NCBI GenBank assembly: GCA_020249865.1 | Contig: JADCEV010000016.1 | Location: 1-46,209, forward strand | Direction of reading: 5' to 3' | DNA length: 46,209 nt | From: Roseomonas sp. | Lineage (GTDB): Bacteria; Pseudomonadota; Alphaproteobacteria; Acetobacterales; Acetobacteraceae | In this document: in pieces, positions 9,178 to 18,042 of the stretch | Layout of the letters: every line of letters begins with the position of its first letter | How positions within the stretch are numbered: position 1 is the first letter of the stretch | Program-made: the position numbers and the translations under genes | The notes under the pieces: generated by a model | What the model was told of the DNA's origin: nothing | What the model saw: the letters and a program-made list of their open reading frames with translations, nothing else | The model's database searches: none

Positions 9178-9640
9178 ACAGCGCCTGATCCGCGTTGAAT
9201 TGCCCGAAGAAGCGCCGGCCCCTTCGGCCTATGCTGAGGCTGATCGGCGCCAGGCGATTGCGGATTTGCTGCACCATAACCGCTTCGACCCTGCGGGCCT
9301 GCCGCGCGGGCCTTATGTGCTGGGGCTTGCCGTGCGCGAAGGCCGGTTGGTGTTCGATATCCGCAATGAAGGGGGCGAGACATTGCACGTGCTTGCCCTG
9401 GCCCTTGGCCCCTTCCGCCGCCTGATCAAGGACTACCACATGGTGGTGGAAGCGCATGAACAGGCGGTTGCGGAAAGCGGGCCGGAGAGCCGCGTGCAGG
9501 CGATAGATATGGGCAGGCGCGGGCTGCATAATGAAGGTGCGGAATTGCTGCGCGCGCGGCTTGAAGGGCGCGTCGCGCTGGATTTCGACACGGCGCGGCA
9601 GTTGTTCACGCTGGTCTGCGCGTTGCATCAGCGTATTTGA
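9170..9640 (+). CDS. UPF0262 family protein
   Basis: 156 residues, start ATG 9170 overlapping the end of the DUF983 gene. The sequence matches the alphaproteobacterial UPF0262 family: RLIRVELPEE at the start, an internal RGPYVLGLAVREGRLVFDI segment, LALGPFRRLIKDYHMV in the centre, and RRGLHNEGAELLRARLEG near the end. It is cytoplasmic and has no known catalytic motif; function is unknown. The pairing with DUF983 suggests co-expression. Its last 13 bases overlap the end of the convergent epimerase gene. Confidence 0.85.
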   Translation: MPEQRLIRVELPEEAPAPSAYAEADRRQAIADLLHHNRFDPAGLPRGPYVLGLAVREGRLVFDIRNEGGETLHVLALALGPFRRLIKDYHMVVEAHEQAVAESGPESRVQAIDMGRRGLHNEGAELLRARLEGRVALDFDTARQLFTLVCALHQRI

Positions 9641-10527
9641 AGTTTTGTCAATTCAGCTGAGAGAGAAACCGGCGCGGTGAAGCCGACTTCGCGCCTGAGC
9701 CGCCCGGTATGCGCCACCATATAGGGCGGTTCATTCGGCCGATCAGGCAAAGCGCCCAGCCGCAGCAGATAGGGTCGGCCAGTAATTTGCGCGATCAGCC
9801 GCGCCATGGCGGCAATGCTGATCGGTGCGCCAGAGGCGATATTGACCGGCCCGGTAACATGGCTTGCTGCCAACGCCACAATGGCCGCGGCGGCGTTTTG
9901 GGTGCTGATGAAATCACGCACCGGTCGGCCGGAAGAACATGGCGCTTCGCGGCCTGCTCGGAGTGCGATCATGATGGAAGGCACCAGCCGCGCAGGGTTT
10001 TCGCCCTCACCGAACAAATGAAACAGCCGCGCCCAAGTCACGCTGAAACGCGCGCGCGCTTCGGCCATTTCCGTGAGGCGCCGCGCCAGCGCTGCCTTGG
10101 CTTCGCCGTAAGGTGTGGCGGGGGCGATGGGCCGTGTTTCCGGCCAGGGATAAGCGTCATCACCTGCTTCGGTGGCATATTCAGCGCAGGTGCCAATGCC
10201 CACGAAGCGCCGCGTGCCGGCCTCTGCGGCATAGGCCGCAAGCGCGGTGGAAGCTTCCAGCCAATCGGTATTTTCCGGCGCGGTCCAGAAGCGCCCATGC
10301 GCAACATACCAGGCGGTATGGATGATGATGTCGGGGCGGATATCCCTGATCAGGCGTTGTGCGTCATCCTGGTGCAGCAAATCAACCTGATGCGCGGTCA
10401 TGCCGGGCGTGGTGGGTGAAGCGTTGCGCGCCGTGATGTGTGTTTCAAATCCGCGCGCTTGCAGCAGCGCCGGGATATGCCGCCCAATAAAACCTGTCGC
10501 CCCCGTGACCAGAACGCGTTCAGCCAT
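9628..10527 (-). CDS. NAD-dependent epimerase/dehydratase family protein (extended SDR)
   Basis: 299 residues. The Rossmann motif GATGFIG is at residues 8-14 and the catalytic YGEAK (YxxxK) at about residue 143, preceded by GIGTCAEY. RPVRDFIST follows in the sugar-binding half. It belongs to the extended SDR group acting on nucleotide sugars (epimerase, 4,6-dehydratase or 4-reductase). It is the last gene of a minus-strand operon with an RmlC-type epimerase (8-bp overlap) and a TPR-GT41 protein. It therefore probably makes or reduces the activated deoxysugar used by that transferase, as RmlD follows RmlC in dTDP-rhamnose synthesis. The exact reaction cannot be read from sequence. Confidence 0.8.
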   Translation of the reverse strand: MAERVLVTGATGFIGRHIPALLQARGFETHITARNASPTTPGMTAHQVDLLHQDDAQRLIRDIRPDIIIHTAWYVAHGRFWTAPENTDWLEASTALAAYAAEAGTRRFVGIGTCAEYATEAGDDAYPWPETRPIAPATPYGEAKAALARRLTEMAEARARFSVTWARLFHLFGEGENPARLVPSIMIALRAGREAPCSSGRPVRDFISTQNAAAAIVALAASHVTGPVNIASGAPISIAAMARLIAQITGRPYLLRLGALPDRPNEPPYMVAHTGRLRREVGFTAPVSLSAELTKLQIR

Positions 10528-11050
10528 GGATCAAGGGCCAGGCATTGTCGCGCGCCGAAATCACCTTGGGCTCGGCCGGCCAGGCAATGCCGAAAGCGGG
10601 ATCATTCCAGCGCACCCCGCGCGCAAGGGTGGGCGCATAGGGCGTGTCAATCAGATATTCCACCACGGCATCGTCCGTGAGGCTGAGGAAGCCATGCGCA
10701 ATGCCCCGCGGCAAGAAGACGGCATTGTTCCTGCGGCTATCCAGCGTAATTGCGATGTGGCGCAAATGGCTTGGCTGATCGGCGCGCAAATCCACCAGCA
10801 CATCAAACACCGCACCGCGCACGCAGCGGATCAGCTTCTGTTCTTCCGCGGGTGCCACTTGAAAATGCATGCCGCGCAAGGTGTGCTTCAGCGTGTTTTC
10901 CGAAAGGCTCGCCTGGATCGGCGTGAAGTCAATGCCGGCGGCGGTAAAACTTTCCCGGCACCAGCTACGCAGAAAGGCGCCGCGTTCATCGCGCGCGGGG
11001 CTCGCTTCAATGCTGATGATTCCGGGAATGGCGGTTTCGGTAAAAATCAC
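10520..11050 (-). CDS. rfbC: dTDP-4-dehydrorhamnose 3,5-epimerase family protein (RmlC-like)
   Basis: 176 residues, the usual length. Key RmlC signatures are present: FxxRWxRES-like start (FLRSWCRESF), LRGMHFQ with the catalytic His, EQKLIRCVRGAVFDVLVDLR, and GIAHGFLSL. The C-terminal part has YAP..ARGVRWNDPAFGIAWP. The enzyme epimerises C3 and C5 of a dTDP-4-keto-6-deoxyhexose. Its ATG overlaps the stop of the upstream TPR-GT41 gene by four bases (ATGA), so the two are translationally coupled. rfbA, rfbB and rfbD are not present here and would have to be elsewhere in the genome. Confidence 0.88.
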   Translation of the reverse strand: MIFTETAIPGIISIEASPARDERGAFLRSWCRESFTAAGIDFTPIQASLSENTLKHTLRGMHFQVAPAEEQKLIRCVRGAVFDVLVDLRADQPSHLRHIAITLDSRRNNAVFLPRGIAHGFLSLTDDAVVEYLIDTPYAPTLARGVRWNDPAFGIAWPAEPKVISARDNAWPLIHG

Positions 11051-13425
11051 AAGGCGCAGACCTCGGCCGCCTTGTCGTAAAACGCCTTGCCAAAGCGCGC
11101 GGGCTGGCCAAGCGGCATGGCGCGGATCATGTCGCGCAGGCCATGGCGCAGCACGCGCCGGCGCGGCGCATCGGCAGCCAATTCAGCGGCTTTTTCGATA
11201 TAATCTTCAATGCTGAAGGTGGCCATATCGCCAATGCCGGCATTGGACAGGTTGGAATAGGAAAGCCGCTCAGCAAAGCCTGGCCCCACCAGGGAAACGC
11301 AGGGCACGCCCATCCAGATGCTTTCGCAGGTGGTGGTGCCGCCCACATGCGGCAGCGTATCAAGCGAGATATCCATCTTGTTGTAATGCGGCAAATGCTT
11401 GCCGCGCACGCCGACAAATTCAATCCGATCCGGGTCCACATCTCGTGCGGCGAAGGCAGCGCGCGTGTTTTCCAAAAAGGATGGCCCGCCCGCTTCGGGG
11501 CGGATGAAGATGAAATGCGAATTGGGCACGCGGCGCAGTACGGCAGCCCAGGTATCAATGCAAAGCTTAGTGTATTTATAGGGATTATTCGCCGTGCCGA
11601 AAGTGACATAGCCGCGCCGATCCTCGGGGATTTCCAGATCAATCGGCACTTCATAAAAGCCAAGCCGGCCACCCACCGTCACCCAGGTTTCCGGCAATTC
11701 GAACGGTTTTTCGATCAGCAGGCGCGGGTCTTCCGGCTTGATATAGGGGTCCACCAGAATGTAATCGATCGTCTCCAGCCCCGCCGAATGCGGATAGCCA
11801 AGCCAACTGCCACCCAGCCGCGCGGGGCGATAAGCCATGACTTCCAGCTTGTTCATGGCCGTGCTGCCGCCCAATTCAAACAGCAAGTCAAGATTATCCT
11901 TGGCGATATCAGCCGCCACCTGATCATCCGGCCGATACGGCCACCAGCGGAAATTCGTGGATTTTTCAAGCTCCGCCTGAATGACGTCGCGTTCCCCCTC
12001 ATAAAAGGAATAGCAAAACACCTCAAAGCGGTCGCGGTCATAGGCTTCAAGCAGTGGCATGCAGAAATAGGTGACCGGGTGGTTGCGCAAATCGCTCGAC
12101 AGAAATCCGATGCGCCATTTGCGCGGCATATGCAGCGCGGGCGCAGGCGGCAGAGGCTTGATGCGCTTCTGCACGCCACGGCCCCAATTGCGGTGCCATT
12201 CCACAATGCCGATGCGTTCTTCCAGGCTATGCACCTGGCCCAATTCGTAATGGACGGAAGAATGCCTCCCTTCCGCCTGCCAATACGGCAGCAATGAGGG
12301 GATGGAACCGGTCGCCTCCAATTGCTCCAGATCCATCACGCGTTGGAAAACTGTGCGCAAGGAACGCGAATTGCGCGCGACCTGATCTGGGTGGCGCTTC
12401 ATGAAATCCAGCGAAAGCCGATAGGATTCCTCCAAATGCGCCGCCTCACTGTCATAGCGGCTGCGAGAGAGGCTTTCGATATAGGCGGATTGCACATCAG
12501 CCGCATCGGGATTTGCCTCATGCGCGCGTTTCAGCGCCTCATTCGCCAGGCGCCGATCACCATCGCCCGCCATGCGGGACAGGAAAAGATTGGCCTGCCT
12601 ATCGCCCGGGTCTTCGGCCAGAATGCCATCAATCACGGCGCGGGATTCCTCGCGCCGGCCAAGGCGCAGCAGCATGCGCGCATGCATGACATCAAGCGTG
12701 CGGTCGCCCTGGCGGAATTGCCGCGCGCGCGCCACCACGGGGATGGCGGCTTCGATATCGCCGGCATCAATCAACAGCCCCATCAGATCCTGCAGCGTAT
12801 TCTGATCCTTGGGCTGGAATTCAAAGGCCTTCAGGAAGCTTGCGCGCGCGGCTTCGGCATTGTTCAGGACACGCTGCATACGCCCAAGCAGGCGCCATAA
12901 TTCGCCATTGCGCGGGTCAAGCCGGACAGCGCCCTGAAAGGCCTCGGCGGCGGCGGCGTAATTGCCGCGCGCTTCTTCCGCATTGCCCAGATTCTGCCAG
13001 GGGGATGGGTTTTTCGGTTCCAGCCTTTGCGCGGCCTTCAGCGTGGCAATCGCTTCATCATGGCGCCCGGCGCGCTTCAGCATGACGCCCAGCAGATTGG
13101 TCAGCGCGAAATCCTTGGGCTTACGCGCCTGTACCGGCGCGACAAGGTCAGCCGCTTCGGCGTGGCGCCCGGCAGCGGACAGCGCCAGGGCATAGGGGGT
13201 GCAAATCGCCGCCACCGGCACGCCATGGGCCAAGGCCTTTGCAAAGGCGTCCGCAGCCTCCCCATGGCGGCCTGTGCCGGCCAGCAGGGCCGCCAATTGC
13301 TGCCAGGCCGCGCCATTGGCGGGCTGTTCCGCAAGCCGCGCGCGGAGGGTTTCTTCCAGCCGCGCCTGATCGGCCGGGGCAAGCGAAGTCTGGGCCGGTT
13401 TGGCCGGGCGAGGCTTTTGCCGCAT
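11047..13425 (-). CDS. TPR-repeat protein with GT41 (OGT/SPINDLY-like) glycosyltransferase domain
   Basis: 792 residues from ATG 13425; an in-frame TTG at 13446 would add seven residues. Residues about 20-330 are a run of tetratricopeptide repeats (for example NPSPWQNLGNAEEARGNYAA). The C-terminal half matches the O-GlcNAc transferase/SPINDLY catalytic domain: WRIGFLSSDLRNHPVTYF, LGYPHSAGLETIDY, GTANNPYKYTKLCIDTW and VGGTTTCESIWMGVPCVSL. These enzymes transfer a sugar from a nucleotide donor to Ser/Thr of proteins, with TPRs choosing the target. With RmlC-like and SDR genes in the same operon, a deoxysugar donor is plausible. Bacterial relatives often modify flagellin or surface proteins; the target here is unknown. 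Confidence 0.88.
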   Translation of the reverse strand: MRQKPRPAKPAQTSLAPADQARLEETLRARLAEQPANGAAWQQLAALLAGTGRHGEAADAFAKALAHGVPVAAICTPYALALSAAGRHAEAADLVAPVQARKPKDFALTNLLGVMLKRAGRHDEAIATLKAAQRLEPKNPSPWQNLGNAEEARGNYAAAAEAFQGAVRLDPRNGELWRLLGRMQRVLNNAEAARASFLKAFEFQPKDQNTLQDLMGLLIDAGDIEAAIPVVARARQFRQGDRTLDVMHARMLLRLGRREESRAVIDGILAEDPGDRQANLFLSRMAGDGDRRLANEALKRAHEANPDAADVQSAYIESLSRSRYDSEAAHLEESYRLSLDFMKRHPDQVARNSRSLRTVFQRVMDLEQLEATGSIPSLLPYWQAEGRHSSVHYELGQVHSLEERIGIVEWHRNWGRGVQKRIKPLPPAPALHMPRKWRIGFLSSDLRNHPVTYFCMPLLEAYDRDRFEVFCYSFYEGERDVIQAELEKSTNFRWWPYRPDDQVAADIAKDNLDLLFELGGSTAMNKLEVMAYRPARLGGSWLGYPHSAGLETIDYILVDPYIKPEDPRLLIEKPFELPETWVTVGGRLGFYEVPIDLEIPEDRRGYVTFGTANNPYKYTKLCIDTWAAVLRRVPNSHFIFIRPEAGGPSFLENTRAAFAARDVDPDRIEFVGVRGKHLPHYNKMDISLDTLPHVGGTTTCESIWMGVPCVSLVGPGFAERLSYSNLSNAGIGDMATFSIEDYIEKAAELAADAPRRRVLRHGLRDMIRAMPLGQPARFGKAFYDKAAEVCAL

Positions 13426-13581
13426 GCGGCGGATCGAATCCCTCAATGGCGTGACGTTGGGATTACTGGTCTATCACCCGTCCTTGCCCTTGGCCAAACC
13501 GAAAGCCCTTTGGCGACTCGGCAGGCGCGTTGTTTCCCGCCGCGTGCCCCGGTATGGTCGCGGCGAATCAGGGAACAAGAC

Positions 13582-15564
13582 ATGAACGATCTTTTCGGTC
13601 GCGGAGGTCCTCGGAAGGGGGGGGCCGGGCAGCAGGATGGCTATTCCGCCAAGGATATCGAAGTGCTGGAGGGGTTGGAGCCCGTCCGCCGCCGCCCCGG
13701 CATGTATATTGGCGGCACGGATGAAAACGCGCTGCATCATCTGGCGTCCGAGATCATTGATAACGCGATGGATGAGGCCGTGGCCGGCCATGCCGACCGC
13801 ATTGAGGTAACGTTGGAAGCCGATAACTGGCTGACCGTGCGCGATAATGGCCGCGGCATTCCGGTGGACCCGCACCCGAAATTCCCGAAGCTCAGCGCGC
13901 TGGAAGTGATCCTGACCACGCTGCATTCGGGGGGCAAATTCTCCGGCAAGGCCTATGACACTTCGGGCGGCTTGCATGGTGTCGGTTCATCGGTGGTGAA
14001 TGCGCTGTCCGAACGGATGGAGGTTGAGGTCGCGCGCGACCGCACGCTGTTCACTCAGGTCTATTCGCGCGGCAAGGCGATCACGAAGCTGAAGGATGCG
14101 GGCGCGGTGCAAAACCGTCGCGGCACGACCATTCGCTTCAAGCCGGACCCGGAGATTTTTGGCAAGCACGCCTTCCGCCCGGAACGCTTGTATCGTTTCT
14201 GCCGGTCCAAGGCGTATTTGTATCGCGGTGTCGAAATCCGCTGGTCTTGCGATCCCGCGCTAATCAAGGATGAAACACCCGCGCAAGCCGTGCTGCATTT
14301 TCCGGGGGGGCTTTCTGACTTTCTCACCGCCGCGCTGGAAGGCCGGCCCACCGTGGTGCCCGCTGCCTGGTCGGGCGATGCGGAATTTCCCGAAGGTGCG
14401 GGGCGGGTTGAATGGGCGGCAAGCTGGGTGGAACGCGGCGATGGGTTTCTGAACACCTATGCCAATACCATCCCAACGCCGCAGGGCGGCACGCATGAAG
14501 CGGGCTTCCGTACGGCACTGGTGAAGGGCTTGCGCGCCTATGGTGAGCTCAAGAAGGAAAAGCGCGCTGCCAACGTAACAGCGGAAGATTTGCTTGGCCC
14601 CATTGCGGGCATGCTTTCGGTCTTTATCCGCGAACCGCAATTCCAGGGTCAGACGAAAGACAAGCTCACCAGCCCGGAAGCGGCGCGGTTGGTCGAAATG
14701 GCGTTGCGTGATCATTTCGATCATTGGCTGGCTGGGGATCCGGCGAATGCTGATAATCTCCTCGCCTTCGCGATTGAACGCGCGGAGGAAAGGCTGCGCC
14801 GCCGTGCCGAGAAAGACACGCCGCGCAAGACCGCAACACGCAAGCTGCGTCTGCCCGGCAAGCTTTCCGATTGCGCACGCGAAAGTGCGGATGGGACGGA
14901 GCTTTTCCTGGTGGAGGGCGATTCCGCCGGCGGCTCCGCCAAACAGGCGCGCGACCGTGAGACCCAGGCCGTGTTGCCGCTGCGCGGCAAGATCCTGAAT
15001 GTCGCCAGCGCCAGCGTGGAAAAGCTGCGCCAGAATCAGGAATTGAAGGATCTGATCGAAGCGCTGGGGTGTGGCGTGGGGGATCGGTTTGACATCGCCA
15101 AGCTGCGCTATGGGCGCGTTGTGATCATGACGGATGCGGATGTGGATGGCGCGCATATCGCCGCCCTTTTGCTGACTTTCTTTTATCGCGAATTGCCGGA
15201 ATTGGTGCGGCAGGGCCGCGTGTTTCTGGCGCAGCCGCCGCTTTATCGCCTGCAAGCGGGCGGAGTTTCGGTTTATGCCATGGATGATGCGGATCGCGAA
15301 CGCGTCTTGAAGGCGCGGTTCAAATCCAACCAGAAGGTCGAAGTCAGCCGCTTCAAGGGGCTGGGCGAAATGCCGCCCGCAGCGCTCAAGGAAACCACAA
15401 TGGACCCGAAGAAGCGCACGCTGCTGCGCGTTATGCTGGCACCTGAAGATCGTTCCTTCACCAGTGAAAGAGTGGAAGAATTGATGGGAAGGCGTCCCGA
15501 ATTGCGCTTCCGCTTCATTCAGGAAAATGCCGGGCGCATCGCTGCCGAGGCGCTTGACGCGTAA
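13582..15564 (+). CDS. parE: DNA topoisomerase IV subunit B (ParE)
   Basis: 660 residues from ATG 13582, preceded by AGGGA. The GHKL ATPase domain has EIIDNAMDEA, VRDNGRGIPV and GLHGVGSSVVNALS. The transducer region follows, then the TOPRIM domain with EGDSAGGSAKQARDR and DADVDGAHIAALLL. The end (SRFKGLGEMPP, then MDPKKRTLLRV) is typical of type IIA topoisomerases. At 660 residues without the long GyrB insert, ParE fits better than GyrB. It acts with ParC to decatenate chromosomes. It is divergent from the GT41 operon and convergent with the ABC exporter, with only six bases between the two stops. Confidence 0.93.
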   Translation: MNDLFGRGGPRKGGAGQQDGYSAKDIEVLEGLEPVRRRPGMYIGGTDENALHHLASEIIDNAMDEAVAGHADRIEVTLEADNWLTVRDNGRGIPVDPHPKFPKLSALEVILTTLHSGGKFSGKAYDTSGGLHGVGSSVVNALSERMEVEVARDRTLFTQVYSRGKAITKLKDAGAVQNRRGTTIRFKPDPEIFGKHAFRPERLYRFCRSKAYLYRGVEIRWSCDPALIKDETPAQAVLHFPGGLSDFLTAALEGRPTVVPAAWSGDAEFPEGAGRVEWAASWVERGDGFLNTYANTIPTPQGGTHEAGFRTALVKGLRAYGELKKEKRAANVTAEDLLGPIAGMLSVFIREPQFQGQTKDKLTSPEAARLVEMALRDHFDHWLAGDPANADNLLAFAIERAEERLRRRAEKDTPRKTATRKLRLPGKLSDCARESADGTELFLVEGDSAGGSAKQARDRETQAVLPLRGKILNVASASVEKLRQNQELKDLIEALGCGVGDRFDIAKLRYGRVVIMTDADVDGAHIAALLLTFFYRELPELVRQGRVFLAQPPLYRLQAGGVSVYAMDDADRERVLKARFKSNQKVEVSRFKGLGEMPPAALKETTMDPKKRTLLRVMLAPEDRSFTSERVEELMGRRPELRFRFIQENAGRIAAEALDA

Positions 15565-15574
15565 CGCGCGTTAC
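15561..15574. other. 14-bp perfect palindrome carrying both convergent stop codons
   Basis: GTAACGCGCGTTAC is a perfect palindrome. It includes the parE TAA on the plus strand and the TAA of the ABC exporter on the minus strand. There is no T-run on either side, so an intrinsic terminator is not clear. Confidence 0.5.
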
Positions 15575-17313
15575 CCAGCAAAAGCCTGGGTACGCACCAG
15601 CCGCGCATAAAGCCCATCGGCAGCCATCAATTCCTGATGATTGCCCTGTTCCACCGCGCGGCCGGCTTCCATCACCACAATGCAATCCGCATCGCGCACG
15701 GTTGCCAGGCGATGCGCAATCACCAGCGTGGTGCGGCTTTGCCGGACCCGCGCCAGCGCTTCCTGCACCAACGCCTCATTTTCCGCATCCAAGGCGCTGG
15801 TCGCTTCATCCAGCAACAGCACGCGCGGATCACGCAGTAGCGCACGCGCAAGCGCCAGGCGCTGGCGCTGCCCACCCGATAGCCGATTACCGCCGGGGCC
15901 GAGTTCCGTCTGATAGCCCGCCGGCAAGGCGCTGATGAAATCATGCGCGGCGGCAGCACGGGCGGCGGCTTCAACCTCGGCCGCCGTCGCCCCCGGCCTG
16001 CCACAGGCGATATTGGCGAAGGCAGTGTCTTCGAAAATCACCGCATCCTGGCCGACATAGGCGAGCGAATCGCGCAAGGCTTCAAGGGTAATGGCGCGGA
16101 TATCCACACCATCCAGCAAGACGCGCCCTTCCGTCACATCATAAAGCCGCGGCACCAGGGCAAGGGCGGTGGATTTGCCGGCGCCGGATGGGCCGACAAG
16201 TGCGACTGTCTGGCCCGGTTCGGCGGTGAAACTAAGGCCCGATAGTGCTGCATCCGGCACGCCTTCATAGCGAAAGCCCACCGCATCAAAGGCAATGCGC
16301 CCACCGCCCGCCGGAAGTGCTGCGGGGCTTGCGGGGCTCGTGATCCGGCGGGGTGTGTCAACCACGCCGAAAACCCGCGCGAGGCCAGCCAAACCTTCCT
16401 GCAACGCCGCATTCAAGGACCCGAGCGCGCGCACCGGCCGCGCGGCAATCAGCACCGCGGCGACAAAGCCGGTGAATTCGCCAATGGTGCCCTGCCCGCT
16501 CGCGACCCGATAGCCAACCGCGAAAAGCACCGCGGCCACCGCCAAGCCGCCCAGCACTTCCAGCATGGGATCAAGCGAAGCGCGCGTGCGTTGGATGGCG
16601 AAAACACTCTCCCGCAGGCGGGTGAACAGCGTATTGGCGCGCGCTTCCTCGGCCGCTTCCAGCCGATAGCTGCGCACCACCCGCGCCGCGCCAAAACTTT
16701 CCGTGAGCCGCGTGGCCGCATCCCCCACGCGATCCTGCATACCGCCGGAGGCGCGGCGGATGCGCTTGCCAAGCTTCAGGATCGGTACCACGGCGATTGG
16801 GTAAAGCAGTGCCGCGATCAAGGACATTTGCCAATCAAGCCAAAGCATGGACCCGATCAGGCCAATCAGGGTCAGCACATCGGCGATGGCATTGATGGAT
16901 CTTTGCAGCGCTTCGCGGATCAGCCCGGCATCCGTGGTGAAGCGCGCGGCATGGCGCGCCGGCGCATCCCGCGCCACATCGGCAAGATCCGCCCAGGTGA
17001 GCGCCTTGAACAAATCGCGCTGCAGGTTTTCCACGACCCGCAGCACCACGGATTGAATGGCCACCGCCTGGCCGAATTGCGCCAAGGCTTTCAGCGATGT
17101 CACCAGAATGATGACGCCGGGAATGAGCCAGAGCACGCGCTGATCGCCCGCCGTGAACAGGTCAAAGGCCTGCTGGATGACGATGGGGTAAAGCGCGGTG
17201 GCGCCGGAGACGCCAAGCGTGCAGAGCAGCGCCAGCAGGATGCCCCTGCCATGCTGACGGACATAATCGCGCCAAAGCCGAAGCGTCAGCCCGCGGGTGG
17301 AGGTATCATTCAT
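15571..17313 (-). CDS. ABC transporter, MsbA-like permease-ATPase fusion
   Basis: 580 residues from ATG 17313; an in-frame ATG at 17364 would add 17. The N-terminal half holds about six membrane segments (residues about 25-300) of the exporter type. The C-terminal ATPase has Walker A GPSGAGKST, signature LSGGQRQRLALARALL, Walker B VLLLDEATSALD and the H-loop in VIAHRLATV. Architecture and length fit homodimeric half-exporters such as MsbA (lipid A flippase) and relatives that export lipids, peptides or drugs. There is no accessory gene to define the substrate. It converges on parE. Confidence 0.88.
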   Translation of the reverse strand: MNDTSTRGLTLRLWRDYVRQHGRGILLALLCTLGVSGATALYPIVIQQAFDLFTAGDQRVLWLIPGVIILVTSLKALAQFGQAVAIQSVVLRVVENLQRDLFKALTWADLADVARDAPARHAARFTTDAGLIREALQRSINAIADVLTLIGLIGSMLWLDWQMSLIAALLYPIAVVPILKLGKRIRRASGGMQDRVGDAATRLTESFGAARVVRSYRLEAAEEARANTLFTRLRESVFAIQRTRASLDPMLEVLGGLAVAAVLFAVGYRVASGQGTIGEFTGFVAAVLIAARPVRALGSLNAALQEGLAGLARVFGVVDTPRRITSPASPAALPAGGGRIAFDAVGFRYEGVPDAALSGLSFTAEPGQTVALVGPSGAGKSTALALVPRLYDVTEGRVLLDGVDIRAITLEALRDSLAYVGQDAVIFEDTAFANIACGRPGATAAEVEAAARAAAAHDFISALPAGYQTELGPGGNRLSGGQRQRLALARALLRDPRVLLLDEATSALDAENEALVQEALARVRQSRTTLVIAHRLATVRDADCIVVMEAGRAVEQGNHQELMAADGLYARLVRTQAFAG

Positions 17314-17514
17314 GTTGCGCCGCTTATAGCCCCGGATGGGAATGTTGCCATGAGGGGCTTGCATAGACGGGCGCGCAGTGATAGTTCTTGTTATGTTCCT
17401 GTTTGGCGCGGACGGATCCCCATTTTGCCACGCCAGCCCAGTGAGTTCGGGGGAAGGACTGTCCTTCCCCCGCCCTCTCTTGCGCGCCTTGCTCCCGTCT
17501 TGCAGGTTGCCCGC

Positions 17515-18042
17515 GTGTTGAATGCGCTCCGCCGCCACGCCTCGCTCGTGGTCATTTCCCTGATCGCCGTGACCGCCGGGTTTGCGACCTTGCAGCTCAG
17601 GGGTGCGGATACCTTCATGGCAGCGCTTTGGCATGCCTGGGACTTGTTCCTGTTCATCGTGCCATCCCTCGTGGCGGGGCTGCTGCTGGCCGCAGCACTG
17701 CGGCAATTGCTCTCCCCGGATGCGCTGGCGCGCTGGATGGGGGCGGAAAGCGGGATTTTTGGCCTGTTCATCGCAACGCTGGTCGGCACGCTTTCGCCGG
17801 GCGGCCCCATGGCCGCCTTTCCGCTGGTGCTGGTGCTGGCGGGTGCCGGGGCGGATCGGGGCGCGCTGGTCGCCTTCATCCTCGCCTGGTCGCTGAATGG
17901 CTTTCAGAAATTGCTGGTCTATGAGGCGCCGCTACTCGGCCTTGATTTCGCGCTGCTGCGCACGCTGATCACCTTTCCCATGCCGATGATCGCTGGCTGG
18001 ATCGCGCGGCGCGTGCCGATTGTGTGGGAGCCGCCGAAATGA
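17515..18042 (+). CDS. Permease half-gene A (predicted permease, ArsP/DUF318-like)
   Basis: About 175 residues from GTG 17515 (AGG 9 nt upstream); TTG 17518 is an alternative, and no ATG is available. It is very hydrophobic, with about four to five membrane segments. It carries the motif GTLSPGGPMAAFPLVLVLAG, which resembles the glycine-proline-rich signature of the ArsP/DUF318 predicted permeases. The last codons overlap the start of the next gene (ATGA), and that gene carries a second copy of the same motif. The pair therefore looks like one permease divided into two half-length polypeptides. Substrate unknown. Confidence 0.72.
   Translation: MLNALRRHASLVVISLIAVTAGFATLQLRGADTFMAALWHAWDLFLFIVPSLVAGLLLAAALRQLLSPDALARWMGAESGIFGLFIATLVGTLSPGGPMAAFPLVLVLAGAGADRGALVAFILAWSLNGFQKLLVYEAPLLGLDFALLRTLITFPMPMIAGWIARRVPIVWEPPK

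Noticed and set aside
13027-13581. Upstream extension of the parE frame
   Set aside because: It lies antisense to the GT41 gene and is not ParE-like; the ATG at 13582 has a good ribosome binding site.
16591-17514. Upstream extension of permease half-gene A
   Set aside because: It is antisense to the ABC exporter and has composition unlike a membrane protein.
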